DNA of 64,000 nucleotides from Deltaproteobacteria bacterium (GCA_016713665.1 JADJOR010000009.1:372001-436000); one strand, 5' to 3'. Positions 35,535 through 44,217 are shown, counted from the stretch's first letter. The notes: generated by a model from the sequence alone, not told the origin. Program-made: numbers and translations.

Positions 35535-35899
35535 TGAAGAGCGGCAAGGGCGGCCGGGTCGATCCGACGGCGAACGGCGGGCGCGAGCTCGATCCGCTCG
35601 CCTTCGCGAAGCGTTGGCGGGCGGAAGGGCAGGGCGTCGCCGTCGCGACGGTCGTCGAGACCTGGGGCTCCTCGCCGTGCCCGCCCGGCAGCCAGCTCGC
35701 CGTCGACGCGCGCGGGCAGTTCGAGGGGTCGGTGTCGGGGGGCTGTGTCGAGGGGGCGGTGATCGAGCGGGCCCAGGCGGTGATCGAGAGCGGAAGGCCC
35801 GAGACCCTCGAGTTCGGGATCGCCGACGAGACGGCCTGGTCGGTCGGTCTCGCCTGCGGCGGCCGCGTCCGGATCTTCGTGGAGCGGCTCGAGGCATGA
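35534..35899 (+). CDS. XdhC/CoxI-family accessory protein, N-terminal part
   Basis: 121 residues equal to the XdhC_CoxI domain only: VATVVETWGSSPCPPGSQ and GSVSGGCVEGAVI are its hallmark motifs. XdhC proteins bind molybdenum cofactor and insert it into xanthine dehydrogenase or CO-dehydrogenase-type enzymes. GTG 35531 is an alternative start; ATG 35534 shares one base with the preceding TGA. The Rossmann domain is encoded by the next gene, so xdhC is split into two overlapping genes. Confidence 0.88.
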   Translation: MKSGKGGRVDPTANGGRELDPLAFAKRWRAEGQGVAVATVVETWGSSPCPPGSQLAVDARGQFEGSVSGGCVEGAVIERAQAVIESGRPETLEFGIADETAWSVGLACGGRVRIFVERLEA

Positions 35900-36585
35900 A
35901 GCACGAGACGCTCGAAGCGATTCTCGCCGCGCGAGCCGAACGCCGGCCGATCGTCCGGCTCGTCTGGCTCGAGTCGGGCGAGGAGAGACTTCTCACGAGC
36001 GCCGCCGAGCTGACGACCGCCGACCCGGCGCTCGCGGCCGCGATCGAGAGCGCCTTCGCCGACGACGACGGCGGCCTCGTCGAGACCGCGTCGGGGCCGG
36101 TCTTCGTCCAGCCCTTCAATCCGCCGCCGCGCCTCGCGATCGTCGGCGCGGTCCACATCGCCCAGTCCCTCGCCGTCCTCGCTCGCGACCTCGGGCACGC
36201 GGTGACCGTGATCGATCCGCGCCGCGGCTTCCTGACCGAGGCGCGCTTTCCCGGCGTCGCGATCTCCCACGCCTGGCCCGACGAGGCGCTCGAGAGCTTC
36301 GGCCTCGATCCCCGCAGCGCGGTCGTGACCCTGTCCCACGACTCGAAGCTCGACGACCCGGCGCTGCATACCGCGCTTCGCTCGAACGCCTACTACATCG
36401 GCGCGCTCGGCAGCCAGCGGACCCAGGTCAAGCGCCGCGCCCGCCTCGCCGAGGCCGGCTTCGACGCCGCGACGATCGCCCGCATCCACGGCCCCGTCGG
36501 CCTCGACATCGGCGCGGGCAGCCCCGCCGAGATCGCGCTCTCGATCGCGGCGGAGATCGTCGCGTGCCTGCGACGGAAGAAGTGA
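35896..36585 (+). CDS. XdhC Rossmann-domain protein (C-terminal part)
   Basis: 229 residues. The C-terminal XdhC domain is clear: LAIVGAVHIAQSLAVLARDLG, VIDPRRGF, VTLSHDSKLDDPAL, YYIGALGSQRT and IHGPVGLDIGAGSPAEIALSI. Its ATG overlaps the stop of the N-terminal part as ATGA. Together the two genes would supply a full XdhC-type molybdenum-cofactor maturase. No molybdenum hydroxylase subunits are in the window. Confidence 0.92.
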   Translation: MKHETLEAILAARAERRPIVRLVWLESGEERLLTSAAELTTADPALAAAIESAFADDDGGLVETASGPVFVQPFNPPPRLAIVGAVHIAQSLAVLARDLGHAVTVIDPRRGFLTEARFPGVAISHAWPDEALESFGLDPRSAVVTLSHDSKLDDPALHTALRSNAYYIGALGSQRTQVKRRARLAEAGFDAATIARIHGPVGLDIGAGSPAEIALSIAAEIVACLRRKK

Positions 36586-37217
36586 CGATCGTTCGCGACG
36601 TCGCGGGGATCGTGCTCGCGGCGGGTCGGTCGTCCCGGATGGGAGAGGGCCGAAACAAGCTCCTCGAGGACGTCGCCGGTCGGCCGATCGTCGCTCGCGT
36701 CGTGGACGCGTTTCTCGAAGCGGAGATCGATCCGTTGATCGTCGTCACCGGCCATCAGGCCGACCGCGTGCGGTCGGTCCTCGAAGATCGTCGCGTCCGC
36801 TTCGTCGATCACGCGGGCTGGCGCGAGGGGATGGGGAGCTCGATCTCGGAAGGGATGGCCGAGCTTCGTCGCTCGGGCGCGCTTTGCGCTGCCGTGCTCG
36901 TTTGCGTCGGCGATCTGCCGGGGCTCCGAGCCGACCACGTCCGGGCGATCGTCCGGGCGGCGCGGGAGCCCAGTGGTGGAATCGATCCAGCCCGGATCGT
37001 CGTGCCGTCGCACCGGGGGCAACGAGGGCATCCCGTGCTATTCGGCGCGCGTCACTTTGCCGCCCTCGGCAATCTGACGGGCGACGAGGGGGCGCGCTCT
37101 GTCGTGAGGGGAAACGCCCCGAATGTCCACCTGCTCGAGTTCGAGGACGACGCCTGTTTGCGCGACGTCGACACCGTCGACGATCTCGCGGCGCTCCGGA
37201 CGCGCATTTCGGGCTGA
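36582..37217 (+). CDS. MobA/MocA-like nucleotidyltransferase
   Basis: 211 residues from GTG 36582, chosen because it overlaps the preceding TGA as GTGA, like the other joints of this operon; GTG 36564 is an alternative. The nucleotide-binding LAAGRSSRMG motif with NKLL, the VCVGDLPGL metal site and GHPVLF match MocA-type CTP:molybdopterin cytidylyltransferases. With split XdhC upstream, it probably makes the molybdopterin cytosine dinucleotide used by xanthine-dehydrogenase-like enzymes. Confidence 0.88.
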   Translation: MTIVRDVAGIVLAAGRSSRMGEGRNKLLEDVAGRPIVARVVDAFLEAEIDPLIVVTGHQADRVRSVLEDRRVRFVDHAGWREGMGSSISEGMAELRRSGALCAAVLVCVGDLPGLRADHVRAIVRAAREPSGGIDPARIVVPSHRGQRGHPVLFGARHFAALGNLTGDEGARSVVRGNAPNVHLLEFEDDACLRDVDTVDDLAALRTRISG

Positions 37218-37283
37218 CACATCGAATCGTTTCCGACCACGAACGTGTGTATCCCTCCTGGCGAGGGAGGGAGGTCGGGCTGG

Positions 37284-38108
37284 ATGTCGAAGCAGTCGGA
37301 TGGAAGATTCGGGTTCGGCGAGGGTGTTCTCGAAGCGCGGACGTGGGTCTTCGCGGGCGTCGTCGTCGCGTTTCTTGGTCTGGTCGCGCCGCTTTCCGCG
37401 CGGGCGGTCGGTTTCTCGCTCGAGATCGTCGGCGGGACGACGAACGGAAACGTCGGCCTGGTCGGCGACACGATTCGCGTCGGTGTCTCGCTCCATCTCG
37501 GCGAAGGCGAATACGTCACGTACGCGGATCCGAGTCTCCAATGGGACCTCGAGGGCGGCAACGTGCTCGATCTCGCGTCGGCCTCGCAGGCGACCGACGT
37601 AGCGGTCGGGTCGTTCGAGCTCAATCCGATCGTGACGGATCGCTGGCGGGTCGGCGATCCGACTCGGGTCGACGAGAACGGAAGGGGCGACGTGGGGACC
37701 TACTACGAGCCGACGGTTTCGGATTCCCGAGCCGGGCCGACCTTTCTCTGGGGCCTGGAGCAGGCTTCCATCGTGCTCGACAATGCCATCGTCGTCGACA
37801 TCCTGGCGAATGGGGTGACCGGGGCGGGGGTCTACCCGATCGGCACGGTCGACTTCCTGCTGCGCGAGGTCGGGACGACGACCCTCTCCTACCTGGTCGA
37901 CGATCGATTCGAGTTCCGGACGCTCGTGTTCGGAAGCCGAGGCACGATCTTTCCGAATGGAGAAGTGAGCCTGAGTCCCCTCTCGGTGTCGGCGACCGGA
38001 CTCGAGGCGCTCCAGATCGTCGTGATCCCGGAGCCGGGAACCGCGCTCGGCATCGGTCTCGGGCTCGCGTTTCTGGCGAGCACTCGGCGGATCCGACCCG
38101 GGGCCTGA
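37284..38108 (+). CDS. PEP-CTERM sorting-signal protein
   Basis: 274 residues from ATG 37284 (an in-frame GTG lies at 37245). A signal peptide is followed by a beta-rich domain of unknown type (FSLEIVGGTT... VGVSLHLGEGEYVTYADPSLQWD) and the C-terminal signal IPEPGTALGIGLGLAFLAST with a basic end, typical of PEP-CTERM. Exported and probably exosortase-processed. It is the third such protein in the window. Confidence 0.85.
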   Translation: MSKQSDGRFGFGEGVLEARTWVFAGVVVAFLGLVAPLSARAVGFSLEIVGGTTNGNVGLVGDTIRVGVSLHLGEGEYVTYADPSLQWDLEGGNVLDLASASQATDVAVGSFELNPIVTDRWRVGDPTRVDENGRGDVGTYYEPTVSDSRAGPTFLWGLEQASIVLDNAIVVDILANGVTGAGVYPIGTVDFLLREVGTTTLSYLVDDRFEFRTLVFGSRGTIFPNGEVSLSPLSVSATGLEALQIVVIPEPGTALGIGLGLAFLASTRRIRPGA

Positions 38109-38149
38109 TCTTCCCCGACTCGAGCGGGGCGCGTCGGAGCTCACAAGAC

Positions 38150-38295
38150 GCGACCGGCGCGGCGCTCGGGGCGCGAATGGCTCGCCCTTGGCACGGGCTT
38201 GGGCGCTTCTCGGCATTAGTCGATCCTGCGACCGGCTGGACGAAGCGACCTTCGGGCTGCGCTTTACTTCGCGCCCCGAGCACCGCGCCGGTCGC
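38150..38295. mobile_element. Candidate MITE-like element: 28-bp terminal inverted repeats
   Basis: The arm at 38150-38177 and the reverse complement of 38268-38295 match at 27 of 28 positions, enclosing 90 bases without a gene. It fills much of the 245-base gap between two convergent genes. No target-site duplication is seen. Alternatives are a very long-looped transcription terminator or a protein-binding dyad. Confidence 0.5.
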
Positions 38296-38353
38296 TCGCA
38301 TCGAGCCAGGACGGGTCGGTCAGGGGCGCGGCATCTCGGCTTTGACTCGATGT

Positions 38354-39832
38354 TCAAAGGGATGGGCGAACGCGATGCCCCATCGAACGACGCCCCCCAC
38401 GCCGCTCCGGGTGCGACTTGCTGAGCCCCCGGAGCGAGCACGAGGCCCGCTCAAGCGCCGAAGGCTTGATCGACTTCTTCAGCTGCGCATAACCCTCGAT
38501 GAACCCCGGCCGCTTCGGCGAGTAGATCGCGTCGAACTTCGCGAGCGCGTCGTCGAGGAAGGCCGCGACCTGCTCGTTGCCGGGATTCGCGTCGAGGTAG
38601 GCGTCGCGGATCAGCACGAAGTGGATGCGCGGGTCGTAGGGCTGCTTGGTGCCGCCCATCGACTCGTCGCCGTCGAGGAGCCGGAGCAGCATCGCGTCGG
38701 CGGAGCCGAGGGTCTGCTCGTGGATCGGCGGACCGCTCATGCGGTACATGACGGAGGTCATGTCGCGGCCGTTACCGGTCGTGTAGCCCATCTCGGTCCA
38801 GAGCTGGTTCATGTTCTTCTTCGTGCCCGTCTCTTTCCCGACATAGTCCAGCACGATCTGGCCGAACTTGCGCAGCGGGTCCGAGACGTCGGCGAGCAGA
38901 TCCGTCAGGCGATCGCCGTCGAGGTCCGTCGCGAGCACGATGCAGTCGCGCTTCTCGATCAGGTCCCAGATCAGGAGGCCGAAGTTGGTGTCCGAGATGT
39001 GCTGCTCGATCTGGCCGGTCCAGCTCTCCATGCCGGCTTTGAAGTCCTTCGGCAGCAGGGCGATGATCTTGTCGACGTTCTCGCGGTGCTCGACGTAGCC
39101 GTCGACGGCGTACTTGCGGCCGACCTTGAACTTCGTGCCCTGGAGCAGCCACGAGAGCAGGCCGGCGTTGATGCCGTCCTCCTGCGCCTGCGTGGGCTTG
39201 AAGGCGACGCGGCCGAGCTTGCCGGTCTCGTTCACCATCTGCAGGAAGCGGCGGCAGGCGTAGGCCATCTGGACGCCGGGCGAGTTCATCTCCGAATGCA
39301 CGATGCCGGTCTTCGCGTCGACCGTGAACTTCTTCTTGTCCTGGGAGTAGGGCAGACACGGCATGCAGCGCACGACCGTGATGCAGCCGTAGGGGCGGAC
39401 GTTGCAGTAGACGCCGGCCTGGGTCCGCAGCGGCGCATTGCCCGACTTGCCCTTGACGACGACGCGACCGCCCTTGCCGTCGTTGACGTAGGCGTCACCG
39501 GCGGTCGACCACTTGATGGACGTACAGGGCATGTTGCCGAACCACGAGAGCGGCTCGAGGTCGAGGTCGTGTCGGTACTGGGCCCACATCGGGACCATGT
39601 AGAAGGGCAGCCCGAGCACGTCGGCCGCCATGACCGTCCCGAGCATCGCGTAGGCGTCGGTCAGCGCATGGGCCACCGGCTTCACGCCCCCGGCAAAAGT
39701 GCCGCCCTGCCAGATCACCGCGTTCGGGAAACCGGTCGGCCGCACGTCACTCGGCTTGTAGAGGCCTTCGAAGAGTCCCTTGAGGTCCCCACCGGCAGCT
39801 TCGGTACGGGCGATGTTGAGCAGGTCGAGCAT
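38354..39832 (-). CDS. Unrecognised 492-residue Cys-containing protein
   Basis: 492 residues, no signal peptide, no membrane helix, and no family I recognise. The middle holds a compact Cys set, C143-x6-C150-x5-C156-x2-C159 (in VYCNVRPYGCITVVRCMPC), plus C103 and C193, which could bind a metal or iron-sulfur centre. Conserved-looking segments include GGTFAGGVKPVAHALTDAYA, SEMNSPGVQMAYACRRFLQM and LATDLDGDRLTDLL. GGAG lies 10 bases before ATG 39832. Codon use matches its neighbours, so it is a real gene. A divergent MaoC gene and six 11-bp repeats lie upstream. Confidence 0.8.
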   Translation of the reverse strand: MLDLLNIARTEAAGGDLKGLFEGLYKPSDVRPTGFPNAVIWQGGTFAGGVKPVAHALTDAYAMLGTVMAADVLGLPFYMVPMWAQYRHDLDLEPLSWFGNMPCTSIKWSTAGDAYVNDGKGGRVVVKGKSGNAPLRTQAGVYCNVRPYGCITVVRCMPCLPYSQDKKKFTVDAKTGIVHSEMNSPGVQMAYACRRFLQMVNETGKLGRVAFKPTQAQEDGINAGLLSWLLQGTKFKVGRKYAVDGYVEHRENVDKIIALLPKDFKAGMESWTGQIEQHISDTNFGLLIWDLIEKRDCIVLATDLDGDRLTDLLADVSDPLRKFGQIVLDYVGKETGTKKNMNQLWTEMGYTTGNGRDMTSVMYRMSGPPIHEQTLGSADAMLLRLLDGDESMGGTKQPYDPRIHFVLIRDAYLDANPGNEQVAAFLDDALAKFDAIYSPKRPGFIEGYAQLKKSIKPSALERASCSLRGLSKSHPERRGGRRSMGHRVRPSL

Positions 39833-39852
39833 GGCGATCGATCTCCAAGAGC

Positions 39853-39918
39853 GGTCGGGCCGGGGTCGGGCCGGGTTCGGGTCCGAGGTGGGCCGGGTTC
39901 GGGCCGGATTCGGGCGTG
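39853..39918. repeat. Six 11-bp tandem repeats
   Basis: Units start at 39853, 39864, 39875, 39886, 39897 and 39908. The first two are identical (GGTCGGGCCGG) and the others differ at one to four positions. The array lies 21-86 bases upstream of the start of the 492-residue protein, inside its leader or promoter. The rest of the 286-base gap (39833-40118) holds no gene. Confidence 0.85.
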
Positions 39919-40118
39919 GGCTCGCATGGTAAGGAGCCCCGGCGATCATCGGCAAGGGCTTCCGGGCGACGGCTCTCCTTCGAGCGGGGAGGGCCGCGAA
40001 TCGCTGCAGGTCCCGTCGCGCCGATCCGAGCACGGATGTCCCGATCGCGAGCGGGGAACGCCTGTGGTAGCAATGGGCCGGGCCCGTATTCGCCGGGCCC
40101 CGATCAGGAGACCCCCGC

Positions 40119-40601
40119 GTGGAAACGATCCGCTTCGACGACATCGCCGCCCTCCAGAAGCACGTCAGCGCCGACTTCGGCCCCTTCGGCGAGGCCTTCG
40201 AGGTCACCCAGGACGTGATCAACCGCTTCGCCGACGTGACCGGCGACCACCAGTGGATCCACGTCGACGTCGAGCGCGCGAAGAAGGAGAGCCCCTTCAA
40301 GACGACGATCGCCCACGGCTTCCTGACGCTCTCGCTGCTCCCGATGATGAACGCGAAGGGCAAGAGCCCCTTCCAGCTGACCGGCCAGGGCAACGCCGTC
40401 AACTACGGCTCCGACAAGCTTCGCTTCCTCTCGCCCGTCCCGTCGGGCTCGAAGATCCACGCGCGCAGCCGGCTCGTCTCGGTCGAGGCCGGGCCCAAGG
40501 GCACGCGCGTCGAGACCGAGGTCGCCGTCCATGTCGTCGGCAACGACCGGCCGGCGCTGCTCTACAGCATGATCGTGCTCTATCAGGGCAAGGTCGGCTG
40601 A
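40119..40601 (+). CDS. MaoC-family dehydratase
   Basis: 160 residues from GTG 40119, preceded by AGGAG. The hydratase-2 motif is intact: FADVTGDHQWIHVD (catalytic Asp and His) and TTIAHGFLTLSL. The family, including NodN-like proteins, hydrates enoyl-CoA in fatty-acid or polyhydroxyalkanoate metabolism. A 7-bp hairpin (40080-40086 with 40094-40100) lies just before the ribosome-binding site. The MFS gene follows after 20 bases. Confidence 0.92.
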   Translation: METIRFDDIAALQKHVSADFGPFGEAFEVTQDVINRFADVTGDHQWIHVDVERAKKESPFKTTIAHGFLTLSLLPMMNAKGKSPFQLTGQGNAVNYGSDKLRFLSPVPSGSKIHARSRLVSVEAGPKGTRVETEVAVHVVGNDRPALLYSMIVLYQGKVG

Positions 40602-40621
40602 ATCGGATCGGCGCGAAGCGC

Positions 40622-41959
40622 GTGAGCCCCGCTCCCCATCCCGCGTTCTCCGGCTGGCGCATCTGCGGCGCCGCGGTCCTGACCCAGGCGGTCGCGATCG
40701 GCTTCACGCTGGGCAGCGTCGGCGTCTTCGCCGCGCCGCTGGCGAAGGATCTCGGCGCGACCGCGACCCAGTTCAACGTCGGGGTCAGCGTCTTCAGCCT
40801 GATGATGAACCTCTCGATGCCCTTCATCGGGAGCCAGCTCGATCGCGGGCGCATCCGCGGCGTGATGGTCGCGGGCGCGTGCCTGCTCGCGCTCTCGCTC
40901 GGGGCGATGTCCCAGGCGCGGACGCTCTGGCAGGTCGGCCTCTGCTTCGGCGTCGGCTGCGCGATCGGGATGGCGATGCTCGGCCCGATGTCGTCGTCGA
41001 CGGCGATGGCCAACTGGTTCTCGCGCCTGCGCGGTCGCGCGCTCGGCATCGCCAACATGGGCGGGCCGGCGGGCCCGATCGTGATCGCGCCAGCGGCGGC
41101 CTGGGCGATCGGCGCGTTCGGATGGCGCGCGACGCTGCTGGGCTTCGCGGTGCTCGTGGTCGCGATCGGTGTGCCCTGTGTCCTGCTCGGCATCCTCGAT
41201 CGGCCGAGCGACGTCGGGCAGTTCCCGGACGGGGAGGCGGCCGCGGACGCGGCGGGCGCCGCGAACGCATCGAGCATGGCGAGCGACGGGGCCGACCCGA
41301 TCGCGTCGACGCTTGCGTCGACCTCCGGAATGGAGTCGCTCCTCGGCGCGGGGCCTGCGGCGGTCGCGTGGACGGGCGGCGGGCTCGCCCGCTGTCGCGA
41401 CTTCTGGTTCCTCGCGCTCGCCGCGGCGCCCTTCGCGGCGACGGGCATCGTCATGAGCGCGAACGCGATTCCGTACATGACGCAGATCGGGGCATCGCCC
41501 GAGGCGGCGGCGCTCGTCGTCGTGCCGCAATCGATCGGCGCGGTGGCGGGGCCCGTCGTATTCGGGGCGCTCGCGGATCGCATCCATCCGCGGCTCCTGT
41601 TCGTCGGGCTGATCGCGGCGCTCTGCGCGGGGCTCTGCGGGCTCGTGCTCGAGCCGAGCTATGCGGTGGCGCTCGCGCTCTTCACGGTGATCGGGATCGT
41701 CGGCGGCTCGATGATGGCGGTCTACGGGGCGCTGGTCGCCCGCCTCTTCGGCGTCGCGGCCTTCGGTCAGGTCCTGGGGACGGCGGCGCTCGTCGGCATG
41801 CCGATCCTGTTCGCGATGCCGCTGCTCTTCGGCGCCGCGTTCGACGCGACGGGCAGCTATGCCCGCGGCTTCTTCATCCTGGTCGGCACGCTCACCGTCG
41901 CGGCGCTCCTCTTCGCCTCGCTCCCGAGTGGCGAGGCACGGCGCGCCCGCGCGGCCTGA
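40622..41959 (+). CDS. MFS transporter, monocarboxylate-porter type
   Basis: 445 residues from GTG 40622, with about 12 membrane helices. The N-terminal FTLGSVGVFAAPLAKDLG, the GSQLDRGRIRGV loop and NWFSRLRGRALGIANMG fit the oxalate/formate-monocarboxylate (OFA/MCT-like) branch of MFS. The central cytoplasmic loop holds an Ala/Ser/Asp-rich low-complexity insert (about 205-260). It may import an organic acid for the MaoC-linked pathway; this is inference. Confidence 0.88.
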   Translation: MSPAPHPAFSGWRICGAAVLTQAVAIGFTLGSVGVFAAPLAKDLGATATQFNVGVSVFSLMMNLSMPFIGSQLDRGRIRGVMVAGACLLALSLGAMSQARTLWQVGLCFGVGCAIGMAMLGPMSSSTAMANWFSRLRGRALGIANMGGPAGPIVIAPAAAWAIGAFGWRATLLGFAVLVVAIGVPCVLLGILDRPSDVGQFPDGEAAADAAGAANASSMASDGADPIASTLASTSGMESLLGAGPAAVAWTGGGLARCRDFWFLALAAAPFAATGIVMSANAIPYMTQIGASPEAAALVVVPQSIGAVAGPVVFGALADRIHPRLLFVGLIAALCAGLCGLVLEPSYAVALALFTVIGIVGGSMMAVYGALVARLFGVAAFGQVLGTAALVGMPILFAMPLLFGAAFDATGSYARGFFILVGTLTVAALLFASLPSGEARRARAA

Positions 41960-41966
41960 ATCGACC

Positions 41967-43196
41967 TCAGACGAAGAAGCGCTCGCGCAGCTCCGCGACC
42001 CCGAGCTTCGAGACGGCGGCGATCGCTTCCGCCGCGCGCGGCTCGTCGAAATCCGACGCCGCGAGGCGCGTCTGCAGCGCCATCGCCGAGGCGAAGCTCT
42101 CGGTCGCGGTGTCGAGCATGCGGATGCGCGTCTTGCCCGTCTTCGGATCGAGGATCTGGTCGAAGGGGATCGGCACGATCTTCTGGTTCTGGCGCGTGAT
42201 CATGACGTTCGCATGGCCCGCGAGCAGCGACGCGACCGCCGCCGCCCCGAGCTCCCGCGTGTACTCCTGATCGAAGGCGTTCGGCGCGACGCAGCGCAGC
42301 TCGTAGCCCACGTCCTTCACGACCATCGTCGTCTTGATGCCGTGGAGCTTGAGCCCCTTCTCGACGCGATCGCGCACGAGGCGGCCGAGAGGAAGCTCCG
42401 CGAGTCGCAGATGGCCGTGCTCGTCGCGCGGCAAGTCCGGGAACGCCGCGAGGTCCGCGGGATCGAGGCATTCGCCGAGCCCTTCGGCGAGGACGACGAC
42501 GCCGTGGGGGCGGCCTTCGGCGGTCGACTTCAGGATCGCGCCCTCGACGGTCCGCGCCATGCGATCGAGGGAGACCTTCGCGCCGCCGAACTCCTCGGCG
42601 ACGAGCGTCATCGTCGCGTTCGCGGAGTGGCCGGCGCCGAGGGCGAGGTGGCCCGCGTTGCGGCCCATCATGACGACGACGTACCAGCGCCCCGCCGTCC
42701 GCGCGTCCTCGAGCAGGGTCCCGACGATGCCGGCGGCGGCGGCCCGGGCGGTCTCGAAGCCGAAGGTCGGGATGCCGGGCGGGAGCGGGAGGTCGTTGTC
42801 GATCGTCTTCGGCACGTGGGCCACGCGCAGGCGGTTGCCCGCCGCGGCGCCGACGGTCCGGGCGGAGAAGCAGGTGTCGTCGCCGCCGATCGAGATCAGA
42901 TGATCGATGCCGAGGCGCCCGAGCGCGTCGACGACGCGGTCGAGGTTGGCGGGGTCCCTGGTCGGGTTCGCCCGCGAGGTCTTCAGGATCGAGCCGCCCT
43001 GCTCGTGGATCCGGGACACCGCATCGGCGTCGAGATCGACGATGTGGTCGATGTCGCCCTTCATCAGCCACTCGAAGCCCTGCAGGCATCCGATGACGCG
43101 CGCACCCCGGCGCCGGGCTGCGAGGGTCGCCGCGCTGATCACGCCGTTGATGCCGGGGGCGGGGCCGCCACCGACCAGGAGGCCGAACGTTGCCAT
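41967..43196 (-). CDS. 6-phosphofructokinase with PPi-type active site
   Basis: 409 residues. GGGPAPGINGVI, GGDDT, PKTIDND and MGRNAGHLA are phosphofructokinase motifs. The second Asp of GGDD and the Lys of PKTIDND are the residues that distinguish pyrophosphate-dependent enzymes from ATP-dependent ones (Gly at both places). It is therefore predicted to phosphorylate fructose 6-phosphate reversibly with PPi. AAAGGAG lies upstream of ATG 43196. Confidence 0.9.
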   Translation of the reverse strand: MATFGLLVGGGPAPGINGVISAATLAARRRGARVIGCLQGFEWLMKGDIDHIVDLDADAVSRIHEQGGSILKTSRANPTRDPANLDRVVDALGRLGIDHLISIGGDDTCFSARTVGAAAGNRLRVAHVPKTIDNDLPLPPGIPTFGFETARAAAAGIVGTLLEDARTAGRWYVVVMMGRNAGHLALGAGHSANATMTLVAEEFGGAKVSLDRMARTVEGAILKSTAEGRPHGVVVLAEGLGECLDPADLAAFPDLPRDEHGHLRLAELPLGRLVRDRVEKGLKLHGIKTTMVVKDVGYELRCVAPNAFDQEYTRELGAAAVASLLAGHANVMITRQNQKIVPIPFDQILDPKTGKTRIRMLDTATESFASAMALQTRLAASDFDEPRAAEAIAAVSKLGVAELRERFFV

Positions 43197-43518
43197 GAGA
43201 GGGGAGCTCCTTTGGACCGATCGGGGCCGCGGCCAGGTCGGGTGGTCGCCGGGCGGGCCGGACGGATCGGAGATTTTCGATCGGATTTCGCCTGGACCGG
43301 ACGAGCCGGGTCGCCGAGGGGGGCAAACGTAGCGGCGAGTGCGGGGAGGGGCAGGGGGCGATCCCCGAATCGATCGTCCGAGCGGACGCTCGCGGTATGG
43401 CCGAGGGACGGGGGATCTCCCGAGCGAGTGCCGAGCATGACCCGGCGTCGACGTCGACGCACGACGTCTCGCGGCGATTTCCGGTCTTTCGCGCCGACTA
43501 GCGCGATATGCTGGCGCC
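43197..43518. other. 322-base divergent intergenic region
   Basis: It separates the phosphofructokinase and lipoprotein genes and contains the ribosome-binding site of the former. I see no gene, no long dyad and no convincing -35/-10 pair. Confidence 0.5.
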
Positions 43519-44217
43519 ATGAGTCGGCTCGTCCCCGCGCGGTGTCCCGGTGAAGCGATCGGCTCCTCTCTTCCGACGCGCGGCCTGCGTGAGCGGAACG
43601 CGTGGCGCCCCGCCATCGCCGCGCTGGCCGCCGCGGTGCTGCTCATTTCCTGCGCGACGGCGCCTCCGCAAGCCGTGCCCCCGGGCCCCTTCGAGCCCCT
43701 GGCCGAGGGCGAGGGCTTCCTCGTGATCCATGTCGATACACGCTTCGCTGTCGAGAAGATCGACGCCGGTCGCGTCCCGATCGCGCGCGATCTCCAGCCC
43801 GGCGATTATCTCTGGCTCGTTCGCATCCAGGCGGGGCGCTATCGCTGGAGCACCGTTCGCCTCGCCGCCCAGACGGTCGGCAGCAGCTCGATTCGGCTCG
43901 AGGCGGTCGCGGAGACGAAGGAGAAGGAGTTCGAGTTCGCCGTCGAGCCCGGCCGGATCAACTATCCCGGCCATCTCGTGATCGGATCGCCGGACCATTC
44001 AGCGGGCATCGCCGCGGGTGTCGAGATCCGGAATCGGAACCATTCGGCGATGGCCGTCCGCAAGCTTCTGCGTTCCCACGCCGAGCTGATGGCGGCGCAT
44101 CCCGTCCACTACGCCGGAACCAGCGACGACGAATTCCTCGACTTCTATACCCGAGAGCGGGATCGCCTCCGACGACCGACGCCGAAGGCCGCTGCCCGGT
44201 CCGAGGCGTCCCGATGA
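43519..44217 (+). CDS. Hypothetical lipoprotein
   Basis: 232 residues. A hydrophobic stretch ends in the lipobox LISC (Cys about residue 45), after a rather long n-region; a later start is possible but no ATG lies close to the core. The mature part is beta-rich (GEGFLVIHVDTRFAVEKIDAG, GDYLWLVRIQAGRYRW) and unrecognised. Its stop overlaps the start of the S9 peptidase as ATGA, so the two are co-expressed and may act together in the envelope. Confidence 0.8.
   Translation: MSRLVPARCPGEAIGSSLPTRGLRERNAWRPAIAALAAAVLLISCATAPPQAVPPGPFEPLAEGEGFLVIHVDTRFAVEKIDAGRVPIARDLQPGDYLWLVRIQAGRYRWSTVRLAAQTVGSSSIRLEAVAETKEKEFEFAVEPGRINYPGHLVIGSPDHSAGIAAGVEIRNRNHSAMAVRKLLRSHAELMAAHPVHYAGTSDDEFLDFYTRERDRLRRPTPKAAARSEASR

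Noticed and set aside
38188..38206. Possible sigma-54 promoter (TGGCACG with a downstream GG) between the PEP-CTERM and unrecognised genes
   Set aside because: The -12 element lacks the required GC at the correct distance and no gene lies downstream on that strand.
36884..41959. 1691-codon open frame on the plus strand
   Set aside because: It is a GC-bias artefact: it runs through known genes in wrong frames and antisense to the 492-residue protein. Only its end is the MFS transporter.
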